From Paraburkholderia domus (GTDB lineage: Bacteria > Pseudomonadota > Gammaproteobacteria > Burkholderiales > Burkholderiaceae): a stretch of 64,000 bases of DNA. This document shows, piece after piece, positions 48,808-62,347 of the stretch (position 1 is the stretch's first letter; every line of letters begins with the position of its first letter). Under the pieces are notes generated by a model. That model was given only the letters and a program-made list of their open reading frames with translations, was not told the DNA's origin and did no database searches. The stretch covers positions 744,001 through 808,000 of the forward strand of contig NZ_CAJNAT010000001.1 of assembly GCF_905220705.1 (NCBI RefSeq). Direction: 5' to 3'. Both the position numbers and the translations under genes were made by a program.

Positions 48808-49875
48808 TCAGCCTTGCGCCACACTCTGGGCAAACTGCAGAACAATAAATTCCGCAGGGCGAACCGCTGCCATCCCCACGCTGATGATCATTTTGCCCTG
48901 TGCAATATCGTCGGCCGTCATGGTGACGCCCTCTCCGATTTCCACGAAATAAGCTTCTGCTTCGGTCGTGCCAGCCAGTGCGCCCTGACGCCATAAGCCA
49001 TGCAGGTAGTTAGCAACCGAGCTTCTTACTTTTTCCCATGTGGGCGGGTTGTTGGGTTCAAAGACCATGCTTTGCATGGCAGCCTTGATATCTCTTTCTG
49101 CGCTATTGAACAGACGGCGTACGGCGATGTATCGCCAGTTATCGGAGTCATCCAGCGTTCGCGCGCCCCAAACGACAGGTCCGCGACCGTCAATTACGCG
49201 AATCATGTTAATCGCCAGACCCTTGTTGAATTGCCCTTGCAGATCGTCAGTGACGGCAAACTGCGGTTGGACGTCACCCTGTATCGAGAAGTTGGCTGGT
49301 GCTTTCCACACGCCCCGAGTGCGATCTGTAACGCAGTAGATAGCGGCCACTGCCGCGCTAACTGGAATCAATTCGTCAGCCCAACTTGCTTTAAACCATG
49401 GATAATAAATCGCCACATGAGGATTTGGAGTATATGAAAGAGAAGGATCATACGCGGACGTTATTTCTGTTTTTGGTCCATCGAGAATGGCGAACAATCC
49501 CTTTCCATCCTGGCAAAGTGAATTGACCTGACTGGCGATCTCCTGACCCGCACTTACAATCAAATTAATGTCATCGAATTGAGGAACCTGTTCCGCGAGG
49601 CTGGGCAAAGATACTACGTAGCAAGGGCCACCTCCGTTCTCGAAGTATATTTTCAGTGAATAGTCTTCAATATACGTATAATTTCCCTGATGTCCTTTCT
49701 TCCCGACCCAGTCAGCCCACGAATTAACTCTGGTGGCATTATCAAATAGATGCTGATTATTAGCCGAGATGGGGATAGGAAAAACAGGAACTGTAGGCGC
49801 TCCGGCGCTCACCAGAGGCGCTGAGCCAGGTGTTTCATAAACATAAACCCCGGGATACGTGACTAGTGTAGACAT
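48808..49875 (-). CDS. Orphan phage tail sheath family protein, 355 aa
   Basis: ATG 49875 follows AAGGGTG. The sequence has the layout of contractile-tail sheath proteins: N-terminal TYPGVYVYETPGSAPLVSAG, a middle with GGGPCYVVSLPS, YYPWFKASWADELIPVSAAV and AIYCVTDRTRGVWKAPANFS, and the C-terminal handshake region DGRGPVVWGARTLDDSDNWR with YIAVRRLFNSAERDIKAAMQ. Sheath subunits assemble around a tube and contract to inject. No tube, baseplate, spike or ATPase gene lies nearby. Its GC content and codon bias are lower than in the flanking core genes, pointing to transfer. Confidence 0.88.
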   Translation of the reverse strand: MSTLVTYPGVYVYETPGSAPLVSAGAPTVPVFPIPISANNQHLFDNATRVNSWADWVGKKGHQGNYTYIEDYSLKIYFENGGGPCYVVSLPSLAEQVPQFDDINLIVSAGQEIASQVNSLCQDGKGLFAILDGPKTEITSAYDPSLSYTPNPHVAIYYPWFKASWADELIPVSAAVAAIYCVTDRTRGVWKAPANFSIQGDVQPQFAVTDDLQGQFNKGLAINMIRVIDGRGPVVWGARTLDDSDNWRYIAVRRLFNSAERDIKAAMQSMVFEPNNPPTWEKVRSSVANYLHGLWRQGALAGTTEAEAYFVEIGEGVTMTADDIAQGKMIISVGMAAVRPAEFIVLQFAQSVAQG

Positions 49876-50235
49876 AAAGCACACCCTTATTAATACACCG
49901 CATCAATCTTAAACAGACTTCAATCTGGCAGGCCACACCCTGAAATCAGCCCATGCCATTGAAATGAAAAATTCTCAAAAGACAGCGGACTTAATCATTA
50001 ATTTTTATTTTTTAGGCTACCTGTCCACAGTGTACAAGCCTGCACCAAAAAAATCAGCGCAGACGTCCGCGGCAAAAATGCGCAGGATATTATGATCAAG
50101 ATCAACTGAGGTAACGACAGCAACCGGGATTGCATTCGGGAATTTTCGAAGTCACGCTGAATTCAGGCGAAGACCGAAAGAGCAACTGCGCGCCGACGAC
50201 CGTGTCGCCATCGACGCCCAGCCGCCGTTCGTGCC
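49876..50235. other. AT-richer gene-free region upstream of the sheath gene
   Basis: No credible gene. The stretch 49980-50020 is very AT-rich (ATTAATTTTTATTTTTTAGG) and may hold the sheath promoter. Nothing else is recognised. Confidence 0.4.
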
Positions 50236-51594
50236 TCAGGCGGTCGCCTGCTTCACCGCATCGGCGATCGTTTCGGCATGGTGAACCGCGTCGTTGACAT
50301 TTTCCGCTTCGACCATCACGCGCAGCACGGGCTCGGTGCCGGATGCGCGGATCAACACACGACCGCGACCGTTCAGCGCGTCCTCAGCCTTGCTGATGGC
50401 GCCGCGAATCGCGGCACTTCCCTTCCAGTCCGCGCCAGGCTGCATCCGCACGTTGATCAGCTTCTGCGGGAACAGCGTCACGCCGTGGAGCAGCTCAGCA
50501 AGCGTCTTGTCGCTGCGCTTCATCGCGGCCAGCACCAGCAGGGCCGACACGATGCCATCGCCGGTCGAATGGCGGTCAAGGGAGAGAATATGGCCGGATC
50601 CTTCTGCACCCAGCTGCCAGCCGTGCTCACGCAACTGCTCGAGCACGTAGCGGTCGCCCACCGCCGCGCGGACGAACTTCACGCCGGCTTGCTGCAGCGC
50701 GACTTCGACCGCCATGTTGGTCATCAAGGTGCCGACCGCGCCTTCCACTTTGCCGTCCGTCGCCATCCGGTCCTTGACCAGCACGTACAACAGTTCGTCG
50801 CCGTTATACAGGCGGCCCGCGGCATCCACGACTTGCAGCCGGTCGGCGTCGCCGTCGAGTGCGATGCCGAGGTCCGCGTGGTTCGCGCGCACCGCGCGCA
50901 CGAGCGCGTCAGGAGCAGTCGCACCGACGCCGTCATTGATGTTGAAACCGTTCGGTGCGACGCCGATAGGAATCACATCGGCGCCGAGTTCGTGGAACAC
51001 GTGCGGTGCGACGTCGTACGCGGCACCGTGCGCGCAGTCGATGACCAGCTTGAGGCCGCGCAGGTCGAACGCTGCGGGGAAGGTGCTCTTGCAGAACTCG
51101 ATGTAGCGACCGGCTGCGTCGTCGAGACGCCGCGCCTTGCCGATTTGCTCGGAGGCCGCGCATGCGAGCGGCAGATCGAGCTGTTCTTCGATCTGCGATT
51201 CCACTTCGTCGGGCAGCTTGTTGCCGTCGGCGGAGAAGAATTTGATGCCGTTGTCATAGTACGGGTTGTGCGACGCGCTGATCACGACGCCCGCGGCAAG
51301 TCGCAACGCGCGCGTCAGATAGGCGATGCCCGGCGTCGGCATCGGGCCAGCCAGCATCACGTCGACGCCCGCTGCCGAGAAACCTGCTTCGAGTGCAGCT
51401 TCGAGCATGTAACCCGACACCCGCGTGTCTTTACCGATCAGCACCGTGGGCCGTGTCCCCGTCCTGGCCCAGCGGTCCGCGCCCGCAAGCACCTTGCCGG
51501 CAGCGTAGCCGAGCCGCAATACAAATTCCGGTGTGATGGGACCCTCGCCCACTTTGCCCCGAATCCCGTCCGTTCCGAAATAACGACGTGCCAT
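50236..51594 (-). CDS. glmM: Phosphoglucosamine mutase
   Basis: This converts glucosamine-6-phosphate to glucosamine-1-phosphate for UDP-GlcNAc synthesis. The N-terminus [20 protein letters not shown], the catalytic serine loop [20 protein letters not shown], the metal loop [15 protein letters not shown] and the C-terminal phosphate-binding [15 protein letters not shown] are all intact. 452 aa is the family length. GGAGGAA precedes the ATG. It is 28 bp after folP, the usual gene pair. Confidence 0.98.
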   Translation of the reverse strand: MARRYFGTDGIRGKVGEGPITPEFVLRLGYAAGKVLAGADRWARTGTRPTVLIGKDTRVSGYMLEAALEAGFSAAGVDVMLAGPMPTPGIAYLTRALRLAAGVVISASHNPYYDNGIKFFSADGNKLPDEVESQIEEQLDLPLACAASEQIGKARRLDDAAGRYIEFCKSTFPAAFDLRGLKLVIDCAHGAAYDVAPHVFHELGADVIPIGVAPNGFNINDGVGATAPDALVRAVRANHADLGIALDGDADRLQVVDAAGRLYNGDELLYVLVKDRMATDGKVEGAVGTLMTNMAVEVALQQAGVKFVRAAVGDRYVLEQLREHGWQLGAEGSGHILSLDRHSTGDGIVSALLVLAAMKRSDKTLAELLHGVTLFPQKLINVRMQPGADWKGSAAIRGAISKAEDALNGRGRVLIRASGTEPVLRVMVEAENVNDAVHHAETIADAVKQATA

Positions 51595-51622
51595 CTTTTA
51601 TGTTCCTCCTTGATTTTTGGGT

Positions 51623-52522
51623 TCAACCGCGTGCGCGGCTGCGATTCGCCGCGTCGCGCATGGCTGCCCATACTTTTAACGCATCCACTGTTTGCGCGAC
51701 GTCGTGCACGCGCAGAATTGCCGCGCCGCGCTCCGCAGCACACACCGCTGCGGCGATGCTGCCCGCGATGCGCTCCGGCGCCGGGCGTCCGACGACCGCG
51801 CCGACCATCGACTTGCGCGACATGCCGGCGAGAATGGGGTAAGGCGGCTCGGCCTGCGGCGCCGTGTCCGGCAGGTGCGCGAGCAGCGCGTAATTGTGTT
51901 CGACCACCGCCTTGCCGAAGCCAAAACCTGGATCCACGCTGATGCGTGCACGCGCGATGCCTGCCTGCTTCAGGGCCGCCACCCGTGCCTCCAGAAACTG
52001 TCGAACCTCGCTCACCACGTCATCATAAGCGGGCTCACCGACTTGCATGGTCTGCGGCTCGCCGAGCATATGCATCACGCATAAACCGCAATCGCTGTCG
52101 CGTACGGCGTCAACTGCACCGGGCATCCGGAAGCCCCAGATATCGTTGATCAGGTCAGCGCCCGCGGTCAGCGCGTGGCGCATCACTTCCGGCTTGTATG
52201 TATCGATTGACAGCGGCACATTCGCGCCGCGCAGTTGCTCGACCAACGGGATCACCCGCTCCAGCTCTTCGTCTAGCGGCACTGGCGGTGCACCCGGGCG
52301 GGTCGACTCGCCGCCGATGTCGATAATGTCCGCGCCATCGAGCAACATGCGCTCGGCCTGGCGCAGCGCATCGGCGCGCACCGCGTACTGACCGCCGTCG
52401 GAAAAAGAATCGGGTGTGACGTTCAGGATGCCCATGACCAACGGGCGCTCAAAGGTCAGCTTGAAGCGGCCGCATTGCAGCGGTTCGGGGACGGGAAGAT
52501 AAGGAAATTCGACTTTCGACAC
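51623..52522 (-). CDS. folP: Dihydropteroate synthase
   Basis: This condenses pABA with dihydropterin diphosphate in folate synthesis and is the sulfonamide target. Motifs are VMGILNVTPDSFSDGGQY, DGADIIDIGGESTRPGA, PLSIDTYKPEV, LINDIWGF, ISVDPGFGFGKAVVEHNYAL and ILAGMSRKSMVG. GTG 52522 is preferred: the longer frame to 52588 would run through the ftsH terminator. With GTG the protein has 299 residues. Confidence 0.95.
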   Translation of the reverse strand: MSKVEFPYLPVPEPLQCGRFKLTFERPLVMGILNVTPDSFSDGGQYAVRADALRQAERMLLDGADIIDIGGESTRPGAPPVPLDEELERVIPLVEQLRGANVPLSIDTYKPEVMRHALTAGADLINDIWGFRMPGAVDAVRDSDCGLCVMHMLGEPQTMQVGEPAYDDVVSEVRQFLEARVAALKQAGIARARISVDPGFGFGKAVVEHNYALLAHLPDTAPQAEPPYPILAGMSRKSMVGAVVGRPAPERIAGSIAAAVCAAERGAAILRVHDVAQTVDALKVWAAMRDAANRSRARG

Positions 52523-52550
52523 GTAGCGGTCAATCAGGTAAAACGGATAA

Positions 52551-52586
52551 ATGCAAAACGGGCCGGTGTGAATCACACCGGCCCGC
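52551..52586 (-). terminator. Terminator between ftsH and folP
   Basis: Perfect 12-bp arms GGGCCGGTGTGA / TCACACCGGCCC are followed on the minus strand by GTTTTGCATTT. It lies 20 bp after the ftsH stop. Confidence 0.9.
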
Positions 52587-52605
52587 ACTTTCTACTGGTC
52601 GCCGA

Positions 52606-54495
52606 TCAGGCCGGCGCGGTCGCGCTGCCCGGCTTGACCTCGGTGCCCGGGCTGCCACCCGACGAGGCGTCGCTTGCCGACGGCGGCGAGCTCTTCGGCG
52701 AACGCGGCGGACGGCCTGCCATGATGTCGTTGATCTGATCGGCGTCGATCGTTTCCCACTCCATCAGCGCGGCAGTCATGGCTTCGACCTTGTCGCGATT
52801 CTCGTCCAGCAGGCGCTTGGCGAGGTTGTACTGCTCGTCGAGCACGCGGCGGATTTCCGCGTCGACCTTTTGCTGCGTCGCTTCCGAAATGGTGCGCGTA
52901 AAGCCACGGCCAAACGGCGTTGCGTCGTTTTCGTCGTCGACGTAGACCATCGGTCCGAGTGCGTCCGTCATGCCGAAGCGAGCCACCATGGCGCGGGCCG
53001 TGGCCGTTGCCTTGTTGAAGTCGTCCGATGCGCCGGTGCTGATCAGGTTCAGGAACAGCTCTTCTGCGACACGGCCACCGAACAGGATCGCGAGGCGGTC
53101 CAGCAGGTAGTCCTTCGAATACGTTTCGTTGTCATGCTCCGGCAACTGCCACGTGACGCCCAGCGCACGGCCGCGCGGAATAATCGTGACCTTGTGCACC
53201 GGATCGGCCTTCGGCAACAACTTGGCGATGACCGCGTGACCCGACTCGTGATACGCCGTAGCACGCTTCGATTCTTCGCGAATCACGGCCGACTTGCGCT
53301 CCGGACCCATGAAGATCTTGTCCTTCGCGTCTTCGAAGTCGTTCATTTCGACGATGCGCTTGCCGCGGCGCGCCGCGAACAATGCTGCTTCGTTGACCAG
53401 GTTCGCCAGATCGGCGCCCGAAAAGCCCGGCGTGCCGCGTGCGATAACCGCTGCGTCGACGTCGTTCGAAATCGGCACCTTGCGCAGGTGAACCTTCATG
53501 ATGTGCTCGCGGCCACGGATATCCGGCAAACCGACGTACACCTGACGGTCGAAACGGCCCGGACGCAGCAGCGCCTTGTCCAGCACGTCCGAACGGTTGG
53601 TTGCCGCGATCACGATCACGCCCGAGTTCGCTTCGAAGCCGTCCATCTCGACCAGCATCTGGTTCAAGGTCTGTTCGCGTTCATCGTTACCGCCGCCCAT
53701 GCCGGCGCCGCGATGACGGCCGACCGCGTCGATTTCGTCGATAAACACGATACACGGTGCGTGCTTCTTGGCCTGCTCGAACATGTCGCGCACACGAGCC
53801 GCACCGACACCCACGAACATTTCTACGAAGTCCGAACCCGAGATGCTGAAGAACGGCACCTTCGCTTCACCTGCGATAGCGCGCGCCAGCAACGTCTTAC
53901 CGGTTCCCGGCGGCCCGACCAGCAGCACGCCGCGCGGAATGCGTCCGCCCAGTTTCTGGAATTTCTGCGGATCGCGCAGGAAATCGACCAGTTCGGAGAC
54001 TTCTTCCTTGGCTTCGTCGCAACCGGCGACGTCGGTGAAATTGATTGCGTTGTTGTTTTCGTCGATCAGACGTGCACGGGATTTACCGAACGAGAACGCA
54101 CCGCCTTTCCCGCCCCCCTGCATCTGTCGCATCATGTAGAACCAGAACCCGATGATCAGGATCGTCGGTCCAAGGTAGTACAGCGCCGACACCAGCGCAT
54201 TCGGTTCGTCATCAGCCTTGCCGCTCACCTGAACGCCATACTTCATCAGATCGCCGACCATCCAGATGTCGCCGGGCGACACGATCTGGTATTTCTGGCC
54301 GTCTGCTGGAGTGACCGTGAGGTTCCGCCCCTGGACAATGACGTTCTTGACTTTGCCGTTCTTCGCGTCGTCCATGAACTGCGAATAGGAAACGCCTTCC
54401 TGGACACGGGGCTTGTCGAACTGCTTGAACACCGTAAACAGCACCAGTGCGATAACCAGCCACACTGCTGCTTTCGAAAACATATTGTTGTTCAA
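52606..54495 (-). CDS. ftsH: ATP-dependent zinc metalloprotease FtsH
   Basis: A membrane-bound AAA protease. Two N-terminal helices ([33 protein letters not shown]) flank a periplasmic domain. AAA motifs follow: [34 protein letters not shown] and [23 protein letters not shown]. The zinc site is [14 protein letters not shown], with the third ligand Asp further on. The start is TTG 54495, preceded by AAGGAG at 7 nt. It degrades misfolded membrane proteins and LpxC. It lies in the usual rlmE-ftsH-folP-glmM order. Confidence 0.98.
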   Translation of the reverse strand: MNNNMFSKAAVWLVIALVLFTVFKQFDKPRVQEGVSYSQFMDDAKNGKVKNVIVQGRNLTVTPADGQKYQIVSPGDIWMVGDLMKYGVQVSGKADDEPNALVSALYYLGPTILIIGFWFYMMRQMQGGGKGGAFSFGKSRARLIDENNNAINFTDVAGCDEAKEEVSELVDFLRDPQKFQKLGGRIPRGVLLVGPPGTGKTLLARAIAGEAKVPFFSISGSDFVEMFVGVGAARVRDMFEQAKKHAPCIVFIDEIDAVGRHRGAGMGGGNDEREQTLNQMLVEMDGFEANSGVIVIAATNRSDVLDKALLRPGRFDRQVYVGLPDIRGREHIMKVHLRKVPISNDVDAAVIARGTPGFSGADLANLVNEAALFAARRGKRIVEMNDFEDAKDKIFMGPERKSAVIREESKRATAYHESGHAVIAKLLPKADPVHKVTIIPRGRALGVTWQLPEHDNETYSKDYLLDRLAILFGGRVAEELFLNLISTGASDDFNKATATARAMVARFGMTDALGPMVYVDDENDATPFGRGFTRTISEATQQKVDAEIRRVLDEQYNLAKRLLDENRDKVEAMTAALMEWETIDADQINDIMAGRPPRSPKSSPPSASDASSGGSPGTEVKPGSATAPA

Positions 54496-54684
54496 AGCAC
54501 CACTCCTTCACTTAGACGGGCGCCTACATTTGCCTTGCGGCACCACGAAAGCATTCTAATCCAGTCCGCAGACCCCTGCCATAAGGTTTCGCTACCACAT
54601 AAATAGCGCAGCGGGCCGTCAGAGCGCCAATTTCCAGCGCCATGGGCACATTACCGGCAGATGCGGAACCTTCCTGCAGCGCGC

Positions 54685-55347
54685 CTACGCGGGCCGCTTG
54701 AGATGCTTACCCAAAATAAATGTTTCTGACGACTTGTCCCGCGAGGCTTTCGGCTTGCGGGCCGCCACCACCTTGAACTGGCGCTTGAACTTTTCGACAA
54801 TCTGGCTGTAACCGCTGCCATGAAAGCATTTGACTAAAAGGGCGCCATCCGGCTTCAGGTGGTTTTGCGAGAATTCCATCGCGATATCGCACAGATGCTC
54901 GATTCGCGCGGCATCCGCCACCGCCACTCCCGACAGGTTGGGCGCCATGTCCGAAATTACAAGGTCAACCTGGCGCTCGCCGACTAATTCTTCGAGTTGC
55001 TCGAGAACCGCGTCTTCGCGGAAGTCGCCCTGAATGAAGTGGACGTCGGCGATCGGCTCCATTGGCAGCATGTCCAGCGCGATGATCGTGCCGTCGATGC
55101 CGCCCTCGCGCTCGGCGTCGCGCTGCGAGCCCTTGGCGAGCTTGTTACGGGCATACTGACTCCAGCTGCCCGGCACCGAACCGAGGTCGACAATCACCTG
55201 GCCCGGCCGGATGAGCTTGTCCTGCTCGTCGATTTCCTTCAGCTTGTAGGCTGCGCGGGCGCGATAGCCCTCCCGCTGCGCCATTTTTACGTACGGGTCG
55301 TTGATGTGATCATGCAACCACGCCGTGTTGAACTTGTTTTTTGCCAT
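54685..55347 (-). CDS. rlmE: 23S rRNA (uridine-2552-2'-O)-methyltransferase RlmE
   Basis: A 220-aa FtsJ/RrmJ-type SAM methyltransferase. The start [20 protein letters not shown], the SAM-binding [16 protein letters not shown] and the K-D-K-E tetrad region ([45 protein letters not shown]) are intact. It methylates U2552 in the ribosomal A loop. It stands 189 bp upstream of ftsH on the same strand. Confidence 0.96.
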   Translation of the reverse strand: MAKNKFNTAWLHDHINDPYVKMAQREGYRARAAYKLKEIDEQDKLIRPGQVIVDLGSVPGSWSQYARNKLAKGSQRDAEREGGIDGTIIALDMLPMEPIADVHFIQGDFREDAVLEQLEELVGERQVDLVISDMAPNLSGVAVADAARIEHLCDIAMEFSQNHLKPDGALLVKCFHGSGYSQIVEKFKRQFKVVAARKPKASRDKSSETFILGKHLKRPA

Positions 55348-55529
55348 TAAAGGTGAACTCTTGCTGCGAAATGTGGCGCTTTAGGGGATAATACGCGGTT
55401 AATTCGCGCGGCCACCGCCAAAACTGGCAGTCATCCGCGATTCTGTTGTTCTGACGCGCCGCCCTGCGCTATTGGCCGAATCTCTCGGAAATGCAGGTGC
55501 CGCCATTTTAGTCGAGTCTCCCACTTTCC

Positions 55530-56060
55530 ATGCCAGCCCTCAAAGTCTCTACCGACCAACGCGCCGAGTTGCGCTCCCAGGCACATGCGCTCAAACCGGT
55601 CGTGCTCGTCGGCGCCGAAGGCTTGACCGACGCTGTGCTGTCGGAGATCAAGGTCCACCTTGGCGCACATCAACTGATCAAAATCCGCGTATTCGGCGAC
55701 GAACGCGAAGAGCGCATCGCCATCTACGAACAGATCTGTGACCAGCTGAACGCTGCGCCGATCCAGCATATCGGCAAGCTGCTGGTGATCTGGAAGCCGG
55801 AAGCAGCAGCACAGCCGGCTGTAAAGGCCAAGCGCGGCGCCCTGCCTAGCGCCCGCGAAGCAGCTGTCGAAGTCAAACCGGGTAAAGGCCGCGCGCCGCG
55901 CGTGGTCACGGTGGTGAAGCCCAGCGAAATCCCGATGCGCAAGCCGAAAGCAAAAGCAGTCGTGGTGCGCGGCAATGAACGCGTCACGCAAGGCGGCAAT
56001 ATCAAGCGCGCCAAGAAGCGCCAGACCAGCGCGAAGCGCGCGCATCAGTCGTCGAAGTAA
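55530..56060 (+). CDS. yhbY: YhbY/CRS1 (CRM) domain RNA-binding protein
   Basis: The N-terminal 95 residues form a CRM domain: RAELRSQAHALKPVVLVGAE, GLTDAVLSEIKVHLGAHQLI and KIRVFGDEREERIAIYEQIC. YhbY associates with pre-50S ribosomal particles. An 80-residue Lys/Ala-rich tail rich in VVxVKPSEIPMRKPKAK follows, longer than E. coli YhbY (97 aa) and usual in Burkholderia. It is divergent from rlmE. Confidence 0.92.
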   Translation: MPALKVSTDQRAELRSQAHALKPVVLVGAEGLTDAVLSEIKVHLGAHQLIKIRVFGDEREERIAIYEQICDQLNAAPIQHIGKLLVIWKPEAAAQPAVKAKRGALPSAREAAVEVKPGKGRAPRVVTVVKPSEIPMRKPKAKAVVVRGNERVTQGGNIKRAKKRQTSAKRAHQSSK

Positions 56061-56072
56061 GCGAATGATGAT

Positions 56073-56095
56073 AGGTGCGGGCCGTGCCCGCACCT
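56073..56095 (+). terminator. Hairpin after yhbY
   Basis: AGGTGCGGGC / GCCCGCACCT perfect arms with a 3-nt loop lie 12 bp after the yhbY stop. There is little T-run, so it is a weak or rho-assisted terminator. Confidence 0.5.
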
Positions 56096-56196
56096 TGGAG
56101 TGAACTGCCTGGGCAAATCGCCTGGGTAACCCGGCTTAGGTCACTCTACTCCTACTTTGCAGGCAAACCCGCTTCAGCAAGCCGGAGCCGCACCAC

Positions 56197-56730
56197 TCAA
56201 CTGGTTACTTTCCCTGCAGCGCCGCGAGCACCTTGCTCCGCTGTCACGACGCCGACGCTCGCCGGCAGCTTCCACACCAGCGCCACCCCCAGCAGGCTTT
56301 CGATCAGGTAAAACAGACTCGACACGCCATGCAGGATGCCGAAGCGCGTCGCATAAGCCGAATGCCCGACGTCACTGCCCGCTTCCAGCGCGGCGATGCG
56401 CATTGCATTCATGAACGGCTGCAAAGCAAAGTAACCCACCAGCACGCACACGAGCATACCGGCGATCAACCAGCGCAAACGACGATAGGCGTCGCTGCCG
56501 CGGCGAACCAGTATGTTGGCAAGACCCAGCAGCAAAATGCCGCACACCGCGCCCAGCACGCCCTCGATGCGAAACAGTTGCGCCGCCACGGCGCCCGCCG
56601 TGATCCGGTCGAGCGATGTGAACAACACCGGCGCGACGGCATAGCCGATAGTCAACAGACTACCGACCCACACCACCGTCAGTAGCCGGAACAGTCGATG
56701 TGGCACCAAGGACACCGGGGCCGCCTTCAA
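56197..56730 (-). CDS. DUF4149 family membrane protein, 177 aa
   Basis: Four membrane helices are seen ([78 protein letters not shown]), with the DUF4149 signature [21 protein letters not shown]. Function is unknown. The start may be TTG 56730, overlapping the greA stop, or a GTG six codons later that has AAGG upstream. It follows greA in many Burkholderia genomes. Confidence 0.85.
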   Translation of the reverse strand: MKAAPVSLVPHRLFRLLTVVWVGSLLTIGYAVAPVLFTSLDRITAGAVAAQLFRIEGVLGAVCGILLLGLANILVRRGSDAYRRLRWLIAGMLVCVLVGYFALQPFMNAMRIAALEAGSDVGHSAYATRFGILHGVSSLFYLIESLLGVALVWKLPASVGVVTAEQGARGAAGKVTS

Positions 56731-57203
56731 ACGTAGCTAACCGCGATGATTTCGTACTCACGCACGCCGCTCGGCGCCTGCACCGATGCGACATCGCCTT
56801 CCGACTTGCCGATCAATGCGCGCGCGATCGGCGAGCTGATCGAGATCAGACCGTGGTCGATGTCCGCTTCGTCGTCGCCGACGATCTGATATTTGACCTT
56901 CGCACCCGAATCGAGGTCTTCGAGTTCGAGCGTTGCGCCGAACACGACGCGGCCGTCCGCGTCCACCTTGGAGGGATCGATGACCTGCGCACCGGCCAGC
57001 TTCGATTCGATTTCGGCAATACGGCCTTCGATGAAGCCCTGCTTTTCCTTCGCCGCGTCGTATTCCGCGTTTTCCGACAGATCGCCCTGGGCACGCGCTT
57101 CCGCGATCGAATTGATCACCGAGGGACGCTCAACCGATTTCAGGCGCTGCAATTCATCGCGCAGCATTTCCGCGCCGCGCTTCGTCAATGGAACAGTGCT
57201 CAT
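56727..57203 (-). CDS. greA: Transcription elongation factor GreA
   Basis: ATG 57203 gives the typical 158 residues. An N-terminal coiled coil ([20 protein letters not shown]; with acidic tip residues in [20 protein letters not shown]) inserts into the RNA polymerase secondary channel and stimulates cleavage of backtracked RNA. The C-terminal domain ends with [20 protein letters not shown]. It is downstream of carB on the same strand. Confidence 0.97.
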   Translation of the reverse strand: MSTVPLTKRGAEMLRDELQRLKSVERPSVINSIAEARAQGDLSENAEYDAAKEKQGFIEGRIAEIESKLAGAQVIDPSKVDADGRVVFGATLELEDLDSGAKVKYQIVGDDEADIDHGLISISSPIARALIGKSEGDVASVQAPSGVREYEIIAVSYV

Positions 57204-57356
57204 AAACAACTCTATGTGCAAAAAACAGCCGTAAAAAAAATCACCGCGGTTAAGTGCATTCCGTAGAGGCTGACGTTCCGGGCATAACCCGGGCCACAGC
57301 ACCTGCGGAACGCCGCTTAACCGCGGCACTTACATCTTGGACAGGTATTCGAAGCC

Positions 57357-60611
<3,255 letters not shown>

Positions 60612-60766
60612 AACGCTCTCGCTAATGTATTCCTGAATTCTTTCCGTCGGCACGCTGCGTTGATACGTTGCGCGCGCTCTGTTGTGTGCGGCTCGCTGTG
60701 CTTGTGCGCTGAGGCGCTGTTCGCCCCACGAGCCGTGCGCCGCCTGGGCGCCCCACACGCTGCAGC

Positions 60767-61921
60767 TTATGCCGCTGTTGCCTTGCCGGCCTTCTTCGTG
60801 TCCATCAACGCGGTGAAGCGATCGAACAGATAGGCAATGTCGTGCGGACCGGGCGACGCTTCCGGGTGGCCCTGGAAGCAGAACGCCGGCTTGTCGGTCA
60901 GCGCGAAGCCTTGCAGCGTGCCGTCGAACAGCGAGACGTGCGTGACCTTGGCGTTGGCCGGCAGCGTGTCGGCGTCGACCGCGAAACCGTGGTTCTGCGA
61001 CGTGATGACTACGCGGCCGTCTTCGAGATCCTTTACCGGATGATTCGCGCCGTGGTGGCCGGTCTTCATCTTCAGGGTCTTGGCGCCGAGCGCGAGGCCC
61101 ATGATCTGATGACCGAGGCAGATGCCGAAGGTCGGGATGCCGCGCTCGATCAGTTCTTTAGTCGCCGCGATTGCGTAGTCGCACGGCTCCGGATCGCCGG
61201 GGCCGTTCGACAGAAACACGCCGTCCGGGTTGAGCGCGAGCGCGTCAGCCGCGGACGCTTCTGCCGGCAGCACGGTGACGTGGCAGCCGCGCTCAGCCAG
61301 CATGCGCAGGATGTTGTACTTCACGCCGTAGTCGAATGCGACCACACGGTACTTCGGCGCGTTTTGCGTGCCGTAGCCGGTGCCCAGACGCCATTCGGTC
61401 TGGGTCCATTCGTAGCTTTCCTTCGTCGACACGACCTTCGCGAGGTCCATGCCCGACAAACCCGGGAATGAGCGGGCGAGTTCGATAGCCTTCGCTTCGT
61501 CATCCGAACCGGCCAGAATGGCGCCGTTCTGCGCACCCTTGTCGCGTAGCACGCGCGTCAGCATACGGGTGTCGAGACCGGCGATGGCGACCACGCCTTC
61601 GTCCTTCAGGTATTGCGGGAGCGTGCGCTCCATGCGGAAGTTCGACGCGAGAACCGGCAGATCACGGATGATCAGGCCGGCGGCATGGACTTTCGTGGCT
61701 TCGACGTCTTCGGCATTCACGCCGACGTTACCGATGTGCGGATACGTGAGGGTCACGATCTGGCGCGCGTAGCTCGGGTCAGTCAGGATTTCCTGATAGC
61801 CGGTGATAGCGGTGTTGAACACGACTTCGCCGATCGTATGCCCGGGGGCGCCGATCGAGTAACCACGAAAGACCGTGCCGTCGGCGAGTGCGAGCAAAGC
61901 GGGAGAAAATGACGGCAACAC
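60767..61921 (-). CDS. carA: Carbamoyl-phosphate synthase small subunit
   Basis: GTG 61921 follows AAGGAG at 6 nt and gives 384 residues; the longer open frame upstream is leader. The N-terminal domain ([20 protein letters not shown]) and class-I glutaminase with nucleophile Cys in [20 protein letters not shown] and His in [12 protein letters not shown] are intact. It supplies ammonia to CarB. It is transcribed with carB and preceded by a 240-bp leader containing a TATAAT box. Confidence 0.97.
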   Translation of the reverse strand: MLPSFSPALLALADGTVFRGYSIGAPGHTIGEVVFNTAITGYQEILTDPSYARQIVTLTYPHIGNVGVNAEDVEATKVHAAGLIIRDLPVLASNFRMERTLPQYLKDEGVVAIAGLDTRMLTRVLRDKGAQNGAILAGSDDEAKAIELARSFPGLSGMDLAKVVSTKESYEWTQTEWRLGTGYGTQNAPKYRVVAFDYGVKYNILRMLAERGCHVTVLPAEASAADALALNPDGVFLSNGPGDPEPCDYAIAATKELIERGIPTFGICLGHQIMGLALGAKTLKMKTGHHGANHPVKDLEDGRVVITSQNHGFAVDADTLPANAKVTHVSLFDGTLQGFALTDKPAFCFQGHPEASPGPHDIAYLFDRFTALMDTKKAGKATAA

Positions 61922-62163
61922 GGGAGACTCCTTGGGGAACACCCTGTTGCCGACCTGTCTATCCGACTGCGAGCCGCAGCGAAACGCACCGACAGGATGC
62001 GCGCGCAGACTCGCTCGCGTACTGCTGGTAACGTCGCAAGGGGCGCGATGAGTCCATTGTGTAGACGGATCGGCTGGGGTGCGGGGCGTCAAAAGCGCGC
62101 GGCGGATGAACGGTATGGGAGAGGTAGGCGCTAGGGTGCGGGTTGATAAGCTCAAACCTTGGA

Positions 62164-62169
62164 ATTATA
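62164..62169 (-). promoter_or_regulatory. Probable -10 box of carAB
   Basis: A perfect TATAAT occurs on the minus strand about 240 bp upstream of carA. A matching -35 is weak. The implied long leader could hold pyrimidine or arginine control. I see no other feature between 61922 and 62347. Confidence 0.5.
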
Positions 62170-62347
62170 GCGTGAAACTGCCCCTCCCTCCAAATCCGAG
62201 ATGGGGAGCCGACGTAGCCGGGCACGATCCGAATCGGGTCAAAGCCTCGCTGCATATGGCTCGACGGCCATTCGACAAAATTTACACGGGCCAGAATCGG
62301 GATAGGACCGGTAAATATGACTCCCCTGGGAGCCCTGCGCGACAGCC

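Noticed and set aside
50278..51942. 554-aa plus-strand frame opposite glmM and folP
   Set aside because: It spans two opposite-strand genes with perfect family motifs; the translated sequence is low in hydrophobic residues and unlike any protein.
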